Assembly: GCA_030041335.1 (NCBI GenBank)
Contig: JASHOB010000158.1
Coordinates: 1 to 64,000, forward strand
Direction: 5' to 3'
Source of the DNA: Alphaproteobacteria bacterium
Lineage (GTDB): Bacteria > Pseudomonadota > Alphaproteobacteria > ATCC43930 > CGMCC-115725
DNA length: 64,000 bases
The first letter of the stretch is position 1. Each line of letters begins with the position of its first letter. Both the position numbers and the translations under genes were made by a program. The notes beneath the pieces were generated by a model that made no database searches, had not been told where the DNA came from, and saw only the letters and a program-made list of their open reading frames with translations. Shown here in pieces: positions 8,194 to 16,383 of the stretch.

Positions 8194-9430
8194 GAAGCAG
8201 ATCGAGCGCTGCCGCCGAGAGCGCGCGCGCTCCCAAGAGTAGGCAACGCTCGTCAACAAAGAAACGCGGTGAATGGTTCGGTTCGCCCACGGCGGGGTCT
8301 TGATCCGGCGGCGCACAGCCGACGACAAAATAAGTTGTCGGCAGGTGATGGCCGAAGAAGGCGAAATCGTCGGCAGCCATCAGCTTGGTGCCGAGCCGCA
8401 CATTCTCGGGACCGGCGGCGCGCTGGAGCGCGGGAAGGATTCGCTCGGTGAGTTCGGCGTTGGAGAAGGTGACGGGATATTGCGTCTTGACGGTTACGTC
8501 AGCCTGCACGCCAGAGCTCGCGGCGATCAATTCGGCGGTGCGCTTGATTCTGGCATGGATGTCTTGACGCATGGACTCGTCGAACGTGCGGAGTGTCCCA
8601 CCCAATTCGACGGTCTCGGGAATGATGTTGTGACGGATGCCGCCCTTGAGGATGGTTACGGACAGCACCGACGGCTGGCGCGCCACATCAACCTGGCGGC
8701 TGACGATGGTCTGCAGACCGAGCACGATTTGAGCCGCAGAGACGATCGGATCGATGCCCGCCCACGGCCTCGCGCCATGCGTCTGCCGCCCCTTGAGCGA
8801 TATCGAGACGACATCGGAGCTCGCCAGCATCGGCCCCTTGAAAAAGAGGATCTGGTTGCTCGGCACTGGCGAGACAAGATGAAGTCCCATCACGATGTCG
8901 GGCTTTGGACCGTCGAGCACCCCCTCGCGTATCATCATCGCGGCGCCGCCATCCTCGCCGTCGGGCACTCCCTCCTCCGCTGGTTGGAAGATGAATTTCA
9001 CCGTGCCGGGAAGGTCATTCCTGTGCTGGGCGAGTGCCTCGGCGACCGCCATCAGGATCGCCGTATGCCCATCATGCCCGCACGCATGCATCACGCCTAC
9101 GGTCTCGCCGTTATAAGTAGTACGGGCATGCGATCGGAACGGTACATCGATCTGCTCGGTGATCGGCAGGGCATCCATGTCCGCGCGCAGACCCACTACC
9201 CGTCCATCGCGACCGCCTTGCAGGAGCGCGACGACACCCGTGTGCGCAACGCCGGTTGTCACCTTCAGGCCAAGCCGATCGAGATGGTCCGCTACGATGC
9301 CGGATGTTCGCGTTTCGCGGTTGCCGAGTTCAGGATGTTGATGGAAGTCGCGACGCCAGCCAATAAGGCGAGGTTCGTTGGCGGCAAGGTGCCGATGAAC
9401 GGAGCTCAGCAGCTCGCTCGGGGTTTTCAT
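8183..9430 (-). CDS. M20-family amidohydrolase (hippurate/IAA-amino-acid hydrolase type)
   Basis: A 415-residue binuclear metal hydrolase of the M20D group that removes N-acyl groups from amino acids, as in hippurate hydrolase. Metal-site motifs are HACGHDGHTA (about residues 115-124), the general base in FQPAEEG, and the dimerisation-domain signature RHNIIPETVELGGTLRTF. The remaining metal ligand lies near the C-terminal PNHSPRFFVDE. The start at 9430 (MKTPSELL) is preceded by GGAGGAG eight bases upstream; a longer in-frame reading to 9487 is less likely. Coupled to the CobW-type GTPase downstream. The specific acyl-amino-acid is unknown. Confidence 0.92.
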   Translation of the reverse strand: MKTPSELLSSVHRHLAANEPRLIGWRRDFHQHPELGNRETRTSGIVADHLDRLGLKVTTGVAHTGVVALLQGGRDGRVVGLRADMDALPITEQIDVPFRSHARTTYNGETVGVMHACGHDGHTAILMAVAEALAQHRNDLPGTVKFIFQPAEEGVPDGEDGGAAMMIREGVLDGPKPDIVMGLHLVSPVPSNQILFFKGPMLASSDVVSISLKGRQTHGARPWAGIDPIVSAAQIVLGLQTIVSRQVDVARQPSVLSVTILKGGIRHNIIPETVELGGTLRTFDESMRQDIHARIKRTAELIAASSGVQADVTVKTQYPVTFSNAELTERILPALQRAAGPENVRLGTKLMAADDFAFFGHHLPTTYFVVGCAPPDQDPAVGEPNHSPRFFVDERCLLLGARALSAAALDLLHGA

Positions 9431-9952
9431 GGCGACGGCTCCTCCGATCGGCATGGTACGCGCCGAAAACGCTATCGGCGGGTCCACGCCAAGTCAATCT
9501 GGCCGGCAGCCCATGCCGTCAACACGGCAATCGCACAGCGTCCCAACGATTGTCCCCGGAACGGCGAAATTTCCGCCTTCAGCTGCTGCCGAGTGGCACC
9601 CACGATACCGCTTGAAACGCCGCCCGCCCGCACAACTTCGGCGTGCAGCAGGCCGGAGGAATGAGAAACCGAACTTCTTCGCGTTTCTTTTCTCCGATGC
9701 AGTGGCGATAGCGCTTGCCCGTGGTCCCTGCGGATCGGCGGAATCAAGCTCGGGCTCGTGGATTCCGTGCCTGCCCGAGATGCTTCCGCTCGTCCGCCGT
9801 GATGTTCTCGATCGCATCGCGGGGCCGTAGAAAACAGTTCCATGATGGTGTGCACGCGTTCCGCCGTCGTCATTCATTCGGCAGATTCCATGTCAGCGAA
9901 AGTTGCTCTAGTCTGCGACGCAGCTGGATCGTCATAGCGAGCGAGGTGCCGC
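9431..9952. other. Divergent intergenic region, no gene recognised
   Basis: A 522-bp gap between the M20 hydrolase (leftward) and the P450 (rightward). A short minus-strand stretch near 9770-9840 reads DAIENITADERKHLGQAR, but it stops soon after and matches nothing I can name. Promoters of both flanking genes should lie here. Confidence 0.4.
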
Positions 9953-11338
9953 ATGTCCTCCGTCGCGCTCAATGCCTCATCGGGTTCCGGGCTTGCTGTG
10001 CGGACGCCTAGTCGCGCCGCGCTCGCCCATCTGCCCGGCGACGACGGCTTGCCGCTGGTCGGCGATACCTTCAGCTTCTTAGGCGATCCGCTGGCGCTCC
10101 TCACGCAAAAGGCGAGGCAATACGGCCTCGTCTATCGCACCCGCGCCTTTGGTCAGCGCTCGGTCGGGCTCTTGGGACCCGAGGGGCTCGGCTTCGTTCT
10201 CTCCGACCAGACGAAGCTGCTCTCCTCGGCCGAGGGCTGGGGGTACTATCTGGGGCTGCTCTTCCCACGCGGCCTCATGCTGCTCGATTTCGAGGAGCAT
10301 CGCCTCCATCGTCGCGCTCTCTCCGTCGCCTTCAAAGCGGGTCCGCTCAAATCCTATTTCGCTGCGCTCAATGCCGGGATTGTTGAGCGGCTGGCGGCAT
10401 GGCGGCAGGGTCCGTCGGAATTCCTGTTCTATCCCGCGATCAAGCAGCTGACGCTCGACCTGGCGGCGACGGCGTTTCTGGGCGCGGCGCTCGGTCACGA
10501 GGTGGGCGCGATCAAGCGCGCCTTCATCGACATGGTGGCCGCCGCCACTGCCGTCATCCGCCGCCCCCTGCCGGGAACGTTGATGCGCCGCGGCGTCTTG
10601 AGCCGCGCGCTCATCGTCGATTATTTCGGCGGTCAGGTGCCGCTCCGGCGCGAGCGCGGCGGCGAGGACCTGTTCTCGCAGCTCTGCCGCGCGACGCATG
10701 AGGACGGCTCGCTCATGACCGCGCAAGAAATCGCCGATCACATGAGTTTCATGATGATGGCAGCACATGACACGCTCACCTCCTCGCTCTCGGCCTTGGT
10801 CCATTTCCTCATGCTCCACCCGGAATGGCAGGAGAGCGTCCGCGCCGAGATCGATGCGCTCGGCCTCGCTGCTGGGGAGCCACTCCCCTTCGAGCGCCTC
10901 GACCAGCTGCCGCTGACCGAGATGGCGTTCAAGGAAGCGATGCGCCTTATCCCGCCGGTGATCTCGCTGCCGCGCCGGGCCCAGCGCGAGTTCGAATTCG
11001 GCGGCCATCGCATCCCCGCCGGCACTGACATCTTCGGTAGCATCCTCTTCACCCACCACATGCCGGAGGTCTGGCCCGAGCCTGAGCGCTTCGATCCAAC
11101 CCGCTTCTCCGAGGAGAATTCGCGCGGTCGCCATCGTTTTGCCTACGCGCCCTTCGGCGGCGGTGCGCATATGTGCCTCGGGCTGCACTTCGCCTATATG
11201 CAGGCGAAGTGCTTCGCCTATCACCTGCTCGGCGCCAGCAAGATCGCGCTGCCGGCCGGCTATCGGCCGAAATGGCAGATGATTCCGATCCCGAAGCCGC
11301 GCGACGGGTTGCGGGTGTCGCTGGCGCCTCGGCGCTGA
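9953..11338 (+). CDS. Cytochrome P450
   Basis: A 461-residue heme-thiolate monooxygenase. The I-helix is MMMAAHDTLTSS with the oxygen-activating Thr at about 274, although the usual acidic/Gly context AG-DT is AHDT. The K-helix ExxR is KEAMR (E328, R331). The heme loop is FGGGAHMCLGLHFA with the ligand Cys at 408. No membrane anchor or signal peptide; the N-terminus resembles CYP120-like soluble bacterial P450s, with LPLVGDTFSFLGDPL. No ferredoxin or ferredoxin reductase gene lies next to it. GCGAGG precedes the start. It sits just upstream of a monooxygenase scrap and the amidohydrolase/dioxygenase block, suggesting a role in opening hydrophobic substrates. Confidence 0.93.
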   Translation: MSSVALNASSGSGLAVRTPSRAALAHLPGDDGLPLVGDTFSFLGDPLALLTQKARQYGLVYRTRAFGQRSVGLLGPEGLGFVLSDQTKLLSSAEGWGYYLGLLFPRGLMLLDFEEHRLHRRALSVAFKAGPLKSYFAALNAGIVERLAAWRQGPSEFLFYPAIKQLTLDLAATAFLGAALGHEVGAIKRAFIDMVAAATAVIRRPLPGTLMRRGVLSRALIVDYFGGQVPLRRERGGEDLFSQLCRATHEDGSLMTAQEIADHMSFMMMAAHDTLTSSLSALVHFLMLHPEWQESVRAEIDALGLAAGEPLPFERLDQLPLTEMAFKEAMRLIPPVISLPRRAQREFEFGGHRIPAGTDIFGSILFTHHMPEVWPEPERFDPTRFSEENSRGRHRFAYAPFGGGAHMCLGLHFAYMQAKCFAYHLLGASKIALPAGYRPKWQMIPIPKPRDGLRVSLAPRR

Positions 11339-11383
11339 GGCAGTGCGCGGCGGCCTGGCGCGCGCAGCATTCTTATTCCCCAC

Positions 11384-11473
11384 ATGCCGTTTCCGCCGAC
11401 CTGGCCAACCTGCATCTCGAAGGACAAGCTCGAAGGCCGGTTCGAGGCCTATGTCGAAAACCTCGAGATTATA
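11384..11473 (+). pseudogene. Flavin-containing monooxygenase fragment
   Basis: The frame MPFPPTWPTCISKDKLEGRF followed by EAYVENLEI matches the segment after the FAD-binding domain in bacterial FMO/YUCCA-like monooxygenases (LPFP-WP-Y-PKDKL-DWFEAYAE-LEL). Nothing FMO-like is readable before or after it. It is a short scar about 45 bp after the P450 stop, indicating that a second oxygenase once stood here. Confidence 0.55.
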
Positions 11474-11689
11474 GCTTTACGGCGAGATGGTCGCCGGCGC
11501 ATCGGCGAAGATCTGGGAGTTTGGCGAATCAGCAGCCACGACCTACATCCTGTGATTATGGATCGACGATCTTGGCCAGGATCACTCGATCCTGACGATG
11601 GCCCTAACGAGACCAAGGCGCAAAGCGGTCGGAGCGTTGCGCAAAAATCAATTGCTCGATAAAGAACGCAAAGCAAGAGTGCCTGTCCC

Positions 11690-12778
11690 ATGAGCATCGA
11701 CATCCGCGTCCATCGTCCGATCGATTGTGACATCCATCCGGCCGTGCCGAATTTCGACGTTCTTTTGCCCTACCTCGACGACTATTGGCGTGAGGCAGTG
11801 ATCGCGCGCGGCATCGACCGAACCGATTTCGACCTGACGGCGTATCCGCCCAATTCTCGGCTCTCCTGCCGGCCGGATTGGCGGCCGCCCGACGGCAACC
11901 CGGGTACTGACCTAGGGCTGCTGCGGCGCGACGCGCTCGACCGTTTCGACTCGCGGATCGGCATCTGCAATGTGATCCACGCGGCGCAGGCGCTGTTCAA
12001 CGCCGACATGGCGGCCGCTTTCTGCCGAGCGATCAACGATTGGCTGGCGTATAAGGTGCTGGATCGCGAACCGCGCTTACGCGCCTCCATCGTGATTCCA
12101 TGGCAAGATGTAACGCTCTCGGTCATGGAGATCGAACGCCGCGCCGGCGATCCGCGGTTCGTCCAGGTATTGATGCTGGTGCAAGGCGAAATGACCTTCG
12201 GGCGGCGCCATTGGTGGCCGATCTACGAGGCGGCAGAGCATCATGGCCTTCCGATCGGCATTCACGCCGGCAGCATCTATCGCCATGCGCCGGCGCCGAC
12301 CGGCTGGCCGAACTCCTATCTCGGCGACTACATTGCCTATGGCAACGCGTTCGAACCGGCGCTATTGAGCCTGATAGCCGAAGGGGTGTTCGTGAAATTC
12401 CCGCGGCTGAAGGTCGTGCTGCTGGAATCGGGGGTGACTTGGCTTTCCGCTTTCATTTGGCGCGCCAACAAGACATGGCGCGGCACGCGCTCTGAAATCC
12501 CGTGGGTCAAGCGCCCTCCGGGCGACTATGTCCGCGACCATGTCCGCCTGACGACGCAGCCGCTCGATGCGCCATCCGATCCGGACATGCTCGACATCGT
12601 CGTTGAACAGCTGGCAAGCGACCGGCTGCTGCTGTTCGCGACCGATTACCCGCATTGGCACTTCGATGGCGACGCTGCGTTGCCGCCGTCTCTGGGGCGC
12701 GAACTCACCACTAAGATTCTGTACGAGAACGCGCTCGACACCTATCCTCGTCTGAACGCAGCGGCGCCTGCCACATGA
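11690..12778 (+). CDS. Amidohydrolase family 2 (ACMSD-like) protein, copy 1
   Basis: A 362-residue TIM-barrel metal-dependent hydrolase/decarboxylase of the amidohydrolase-2 family (relatives: ACMSD, gamma-resorcylate decarboxylase, vanillate-type decarboxylases). Metal-site motifs visible are the N-terminal DCDIHP, the mid-barrel IGIHAGS, and FATDYPHWHFDGD near residue 320. In this family the enzyme decarboxylates or hydrolyses aromatic or alicyclic ring-cleavage products. It is followed seven bases later by a homologous second copy, so the two are one transcription unit and may form a hetero-oligomer (inference). The substrate is unknown. The start at 11690 gives MSIDIRVHRPIDCDIHP with only a weak ribosome site. 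Confidence 0.88.
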   Translation: MSIDIRVHRPIDCDIHPAVPNFDVLLPYLDDYWREAVIARGIDRTDFDLTAYPPNSRLSCRPDWRPPDGNPGTDLGLLRRDALDRFDSRIGICNVIHAAQALFNADMAAAFCRAINDWLAYKVLDREPRLRASIVIPWQDVTLSVMEIERRAGDPRFVQVLMLVQGEMTFGRRHWWPIYEAAEHHGLPIGIHAGSIYRHAPAPTGWPNSYLGDYIAYGNAFEPALLSLIAEGVFVKFPRLKVVLLESGVTWLSAFIWRANKTWRGTRSEIPWVKRPPGDYVRDHVRLTTQPLDAPSDPDMLDIVVEQLASDRLLLFATDYPHWHFDGDAALPPSLGRELTTKILYENALDTYPRLNAAAPAT

Positions 12779-12785
12779 GGAACCG

Positions 12786-13892
12786 ATGACCACCGCCACG
12801 CTGGAACGGAAAACGGAACCGCAGACCACCTTCGCCGTCGTCGATTGCGACATCCATCCGACGCTGCGCGGCGGCCTCGACAATATTCGTCTGCACTTGG
12901 CGAGCCGCTGGCACGAGCATCTTCGCGTCTATGGCCCGCATATGCATCAAGCGCTGGCCAAGACGCTGATGTTCCCGCGCATGCAGCCCGGTCTCGCAAG
13001 GCTCGATGCCTGGCCGCCCGAGGGCGGCGCGCCGGGCTCGAGCCTCAGCTTCATGCGCAGGCAGCATCTCGATCCCAATGGCGTACGCTTCGGCATGCTG
13101 CAACCGCTGGGGCCTGGGCCGATGCAGCGCAATCTCGATTTCGGCGCCGCCGTGTGCTGCGCGTTCAACGAATGGCAGCTTCAGGAATGGGCCGCCGAGG
13201 ATCCGCGTCTCAAGGGCGCGCTGGTGATCATTCCCGACGATGCCACGGCGGCGGTCGCCGAAATCAGGCGCGTCGGCAGCAATCCGAAATTCGTCCAGAT
13301 CGCCTTTCCCCCGCGTACCGCCGAGCCGCCCGGCCATCGCCGCTACTGGCCGATCTACGAAACGGCGCAAGAATTCGATCTGCCCATCGGCATGCACGTC
13401 TCGGGCTTCAACGGCCACACGCTCACCGGCGGCGGCTGGCCCAGCTATTACCTCGAGGACCATTTCTCCAACGTTCAAGTCATGCAATCGGTGGTGACGA
13501 GCTTGGTACTTGAGGGCGTTTTCGAGCGCTTCCGGAATTTGAAGGTGGTGCTGATCGAAGGCGGGTTCGGCTGGGTACCGGCTCTGATGTGGCGGCTCGA
13601 CAAGCACTGGGCGCGCCTGCGCGAGGAAGTACCACACGTCAAACGGCCGCCCTCCGAATACATCAAGCGGAACGTCTGGTTCACCACCCAGCCGATCGAG
13701 GAACCCGAGCGGCCGGGCGATCTGCTCCACACCATCGCTTGGATCGGCTGGGACCGGCTTTTGTTCTCGACCGACTATCCGCATTGGGATTTCGACGATC
13801 CCAAATTCGCGTTTAAGGTGGGCATCACCGAGGCGCAGCGCACGCAACTCTATAGCGGCAATGCGCTGTCGGTTTATACGCGCCTCGCCTGA
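12786..13892 (+). CDS. Amidohydrolase family 2 (ACMSD-like) protein, copy 2
   Basis: A 368-residue paralogue of the preceding gene, same fold and motif order: VVDCDIHPTLRGG near the N-terminus, LPIGMHVSG in mid-barrel and FSTDYPHWDFDDP near residue 330, where copy 1 has DYPHWHFDGD. Both share the C-terminal pattern of a conserved PP-(E/D)Y(I/V)(K/R) and TTQP segment. AGGAA precedes the ATG; the gap from copy 1 is 7 bp and the Rieske-like gene starts 2 bp after the stop, so 11690-15193 reads as one operon. Likely acts on a related carboxylated intermediate, in tandem or as a complex with copy 1 (inference). Confidence 0.88.
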   Translation: MTTATLERKTEPQTTFAVVDCDIHPTLRGGLDNIRLHLASRWHEHLRVYGPHMHQALAKTLMFPRMQPGLARLDAWPPEGGAPGSSLSFMRRQHLDPNGVRFGMLQPLGPGPMQRNLDFGAAVCCAFNEWQLQEWAAEDPRLKGALVIIPDDATAAVAEIRRVGSNPKFVQIAFPPRTAEPPGHRRYWPIYETAQEFDLPIGMHVSGFNGHTLTGGGWPSYYLEDHFSNVQVMQSVVTSLVLEGVFERFRNLKVVLIEGGFGWVPALMWRLDKHWARLREEVPHVKRPPSEYIKRNVWFTTQPIEEPERPGDLLHTIAWIGWDRLLFSTDYPHWDFDDPKFAFKVGITEAQRTQLYSGNALSVYTRLA

Positions 13893-13894
13893 CG

Positions 13895-14308
13895 ATGGTT
13901 AAGCATGTCGTGACCGCGGCGTCGGAGGTACGGCCCGGAACCATCAAGATCGCCACGGTGAAGGGCCGCGGGATTGGCCTGTCGAATCTCGACGGCAGCT
14001 ATTTCGCGCTGTTGAACCGCCGTCTCCGTGCTGGCGCACCCCTGTGGGGCGGGCAGATTATCGGCCTCGCCGCCTCCGACGAACCCGACACGTACCGGAT
14101 CGACAAGCCGCGTCAGATGATCCGTTGTCCCTGGCATGGTTGGGAGTTCGACATCCGCACCGTCCAGAGTTGGGTTGATCCCGCGAGAGTGCGGGTGCCG
14201 CATTTCGATGTCGCATGCGAGACTGGCGGCGAGATCATCAGGGGCGCATACGTGGCCGAGACTTTTACTGTGGCGGTCGAAAACGATTATCTTCTCGTCG
14301 ATCTCTAG
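13895..14308 (+). CDS. Rieske-fold protein with degenerate first cluster motif
   Basis: A 137-residue stand-alone Rieske-type protein. The second motif is intact, RCPWHGWEFD (C78, H81). The first motif, normally C-P-H-x-G-A-P-L, reads R-L-R-A-G-A-P-L at residues 43-50, so the Cys and His that should bind the first iron are both Arg. The codons CGT CTC CGT each differ by one transition from TGT CCC CAT. Without these ligands a Rieske [2Fe-2S] cluster is not expected. The rest of the domain is well kept and the frame is open, so it may be recently inactivated, a structural partner, or a sequencing artefact. Sits between the amidohydrolases and the TfdA-type dioxygenase. Confidence 0.8.
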   Translation: MVKHVVTAASEVRPGTIKIATVKGRGIGLSNLDGSYFALLNRRLRAGAPLWGGQIIGLAASDEPDTYRIDKPRQMIRCPWHGWEFDIRTVQSWVDPARVRVPHFDVACETGGEIIRGAYVAETFTVAVENDYLLVDL

Positions 14309-14320
14309 GGAGGGGATGTC

Positions 14321-15193
14321 ATGGCCCTGTCGGCGCGCGTCCTGCATTCCACGGATTTCTTCGCCGAGGTCACCGGCATCGCTTTCCACGAGCTCAATCC
14401 CGCCATCGCGAAACGGATCATCGAGTTCAACGACCGGTACGCTGTGCTGGTTTTCCGAGAGACCGGGCTCGACGACGACGGCCATGTCGCCATGAGCCGG
14501 CTGCTCGGGCCGCTCGAAACTGCGCCTGCGTTGTTCGCCAACAACGAGGAGAACCGCCGACGCCTCAAGCTCCCGGAATTGTTCGAGGCGGGCAATCTCG
14601 ACGCCGACGGCAATATTCAAGCGTTGGACGACCGCTTTCGCCTGTTTGCGCGCGGCAACCGCCTCTGGCATACCGACAGCTCCTTCTATCAACAGCGCTC
14701 GAAATATTCGCTGTTGCTCGCCTACATCGTGCCACCGGGCGGTGCCGACACCGAATTCGCGGATATGCGCGCGGCGTACGACGCGCTGCCGCAGGCGATG
14801 AAGCGGCGGATCGAGGATTTGGTCTGCGAGCATGACGTCTGGTATTCGCGCGAGCTGGCCGGATTCCCCGACGCACAATCTGAGGAACGCAACCGTCGGC
14901 CGCCCGCGCAGCATCGCCTGGTTCAGGTGCATCCGGGTTCGAGGCGCAAGACTTTGCTGCTGGCGTCGCATGCCTCGCACCTTGTCGGTTGGCCGATCGA
15001 CGAGGGGCGTGCACTGCTGCGCGAGCTGATGGAATTTGCGACGCAAGCGCGCTTCGTGCATCGCCATTCCTGGCGCGCCGGCGATCTGGTGATGTGGGAC
15101 AATCGCTGCACCATGCATCGCGCGACCCCGTTCAACGATCTAGCCTTTCGCCGGGACATGCGGCGGACCACAGTCATAGAAGACGCCGCATAA
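14321..15193 (+). CDS. TauD/TfdA-family Fe(II)/2-oxoglutarate dioxygenase
   Basis: A 290-residue alpha-ketoglutarate-dependent dioxygenase of the TauD/TfdA family. Facial-triad residues are visible: LWHTDSSF (H117, D119) and NRCTMHRATPF (H266), with the 2-oxoglutarate-binding arginines in FRRDMRRT at the C-terminus. Family members hydroxylate carbons next to ether, sulfonate or amine groups (2,4-D, taurine), releasing the leaving part. A strong ribosome site GGGAGGGG lies seven bases before ATG 14321, only 12 bp after the Rieske-like gene. The neighbouring importer and amidohydrolases suggest an initial attack on an imported aryl-oxy or carboxylated substrate (inference). Confidence 0.92.
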   Translation: MALSARVLHSTDFFAEVTGIAFHELNPAIAKRIIEFNDRYAVLVFRETGLDDDGHVAMSRLLGPLETAPALFANNEENRRRLKLPELFEAGNLDADGNIQALDDRFRLFARGNRLWHTDSSFYQQRSKYSLLLAYIVPPGGADTEFADMRAAYDALPQAMKRRIEDLVCEHDVWYSRELAGFPDAQSEERNRRPPAQHRLVQVHPGSRRKTLLLASHASHLVGWPIDEGRALLRELMEFATQARFVHRHSWRAGDLVMWDNRCTMHRATPFNDLAFRRDMRRTTVIEDAA

Positions 15194-15228
15194 CGACAAC
15201 GCATTGCAAGAAGACAGGGGAGAACGGC

Positions 15229-16359
15229 ATGAGCGGTCTAATTCTGCGTATGGCCGCCGGCGTCGTGTTACTCACGATTGGATTAGCGCCGGCGGCGCGT
15301 GCCGAAGACCTTGTGATTGGCGGGATTGGTTCGATGACGGGGGTGGCCGCCTCATTCGATCGCGCGGTGGTCGAAGGCATTCAAGCCTACATCAAGGTAT
15401 GGAACATGCAGGGCGGCTTCAAAGGCCGGCACGTCAATCTTCAATTGCTCGACGATGAGTCCAACGCAGCGACTGCGGTCACGGTTTATCGCAAGCTGGT
15501 CGAAGACAAATCGGTTGGCATCATCATCGCGGCGTCACCGAGCCAGACACTGCTGGCGATCAAGGCGATTGCGGACGATTATCGCGTTCCGACCATCGGC
15601 TCGGCGACGGTGGTGCAGCTCGCCGTGCCGCCGGCGAAGTATTTCTTCCGCTCCCTGCCAGGAACGGATGCATACATGCTGACGCTAATCAACTGGGTGA
15701 AGGCGCATGGCTGGATGAAGCTCGCGATCCTGAATCCCAGCAGTGCTGCCGGACAGAGCGAAGCTGGATTGCTCAAGAAGGATGCCGCCGCTGCAGGCGT
15801 GCAGATCGTGGCGGCGGAGAGATACAACGACACCGACACGAACTTCACCGCCCAGCTCGTCAACATTCGCAACGCCAGGCCCGATTTTTTCTATTGCGGC
15901 ATTATTGGCGGACCTTCGGTGACGATCTTCAAGCAGGTGAAACAGCTTCACCTGACGATGCCGATCGCGCTGCACTCCTCGGCGTTCAACCCGAACTTCT
16001 ATCGGGGCATCGGCGGGGTGAAGGAGGCGGACGGCGTCTATTCGCCGGTCGAGCGCGGCGGCATGGCCGGCAGCGCCAGCGGCCTGGTCGCGAAGCTCTA
16101 CAAGGAAGCGAGCGACGCGATGGGACATCCGGCGACCAATCTCAACACCGCCGGTTGGGACACGGCGATGATCGTCGCCCACGCCATCGAAACTTCGAAC
16201 GACACGCGTCAAGGTATCCTGGTGGCGCTGGAAAACACTCAGGACCTGCCGGTGATCGGCGGTTTAGTCTCCTACGGCCCAAGCGACCGGCGCGGCAAGG
16301 ACGAGCGCAGCGTCGGCATCGGCCGGCTTACCGACGGACATTTCGTCGAGGCGAAGTAG
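15229..16359 (+). CDS. Liv-type ABC transporter substrate-binding protein (system 1)
   Basis: A 376-residue periplasmic binding protein of the branched-chain amino acid (HAAT, PBP type 1) family. It begins with a Sec signal peptide ending in APAARAEDL and continues with the classic VIGGIGSMTGVAASFD start of mature Liv-type receptors and the LNLQLLDDESNAATAV-like N-terminal lobe. AGGGGAGA precedes ATG 15229; longer in-frame readings extend into the dioxygenase gene and are not likely. It is the first gene of the importer set with permease and ATPase genes to 19873. Such receptors often bind aromatic acids or amides rather than amino acids when clustered with catabolic genes. Confidence 0.92.
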   Translation: MSGLILRMAAGVVLLTIGLAPAARAEDLVIGGIGSMTGVAASFDRAVVEGIQAYIKVWNMQGGFKGRHVNLQLLDDESNAATAVTVYRKLVEDKSVGIIIAASPSQTLLAIKAIADDYRVPTIGSATVVQLAVPPAKYFFRSLPGTDAYMLTLINWVKAHGWMKLAILNPSSAAGQSEAGLLKKDAAAAGVQIVAAERYNDTDTNFTAQLVNIRNARPDFFYCGIIGGPSVTIFKQVKQLHLTMPIALHSSAFNPNFYRGIGGVKEADGVYSPVERGGMAGSASGLVAKLYKEASDAMGHPATNLNTAGWDTAMIVAHAIETSNDTRQGILVALENTQDLPVIGGLVSYGPSDRRGKDERSVGIGRLTDGHFVEAK

Positions 16360-16383
16360 GGCAGGCGTCATTCGTCCGCCGCC

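Noticed and set aside
8273-9664. 463-codon plus-strand open frame opposite the M20 hydrolase
   Set aside because: Shadow; the M20 motifs and ribosome site are on the minus strand.
10079-11383. 434-codon minus-strand open frame opposite the P450
   Set aside because: Shadow of a gene with full P450 motifs on the plus strand; no domain in the antisense translation.
13874-15118. 414-codon minus-strand open frame opposite the Rieske-like and dioxygenase genes
   Set aside because: Shadow; it spans two real plus-strand genes and has no recognisable domain.
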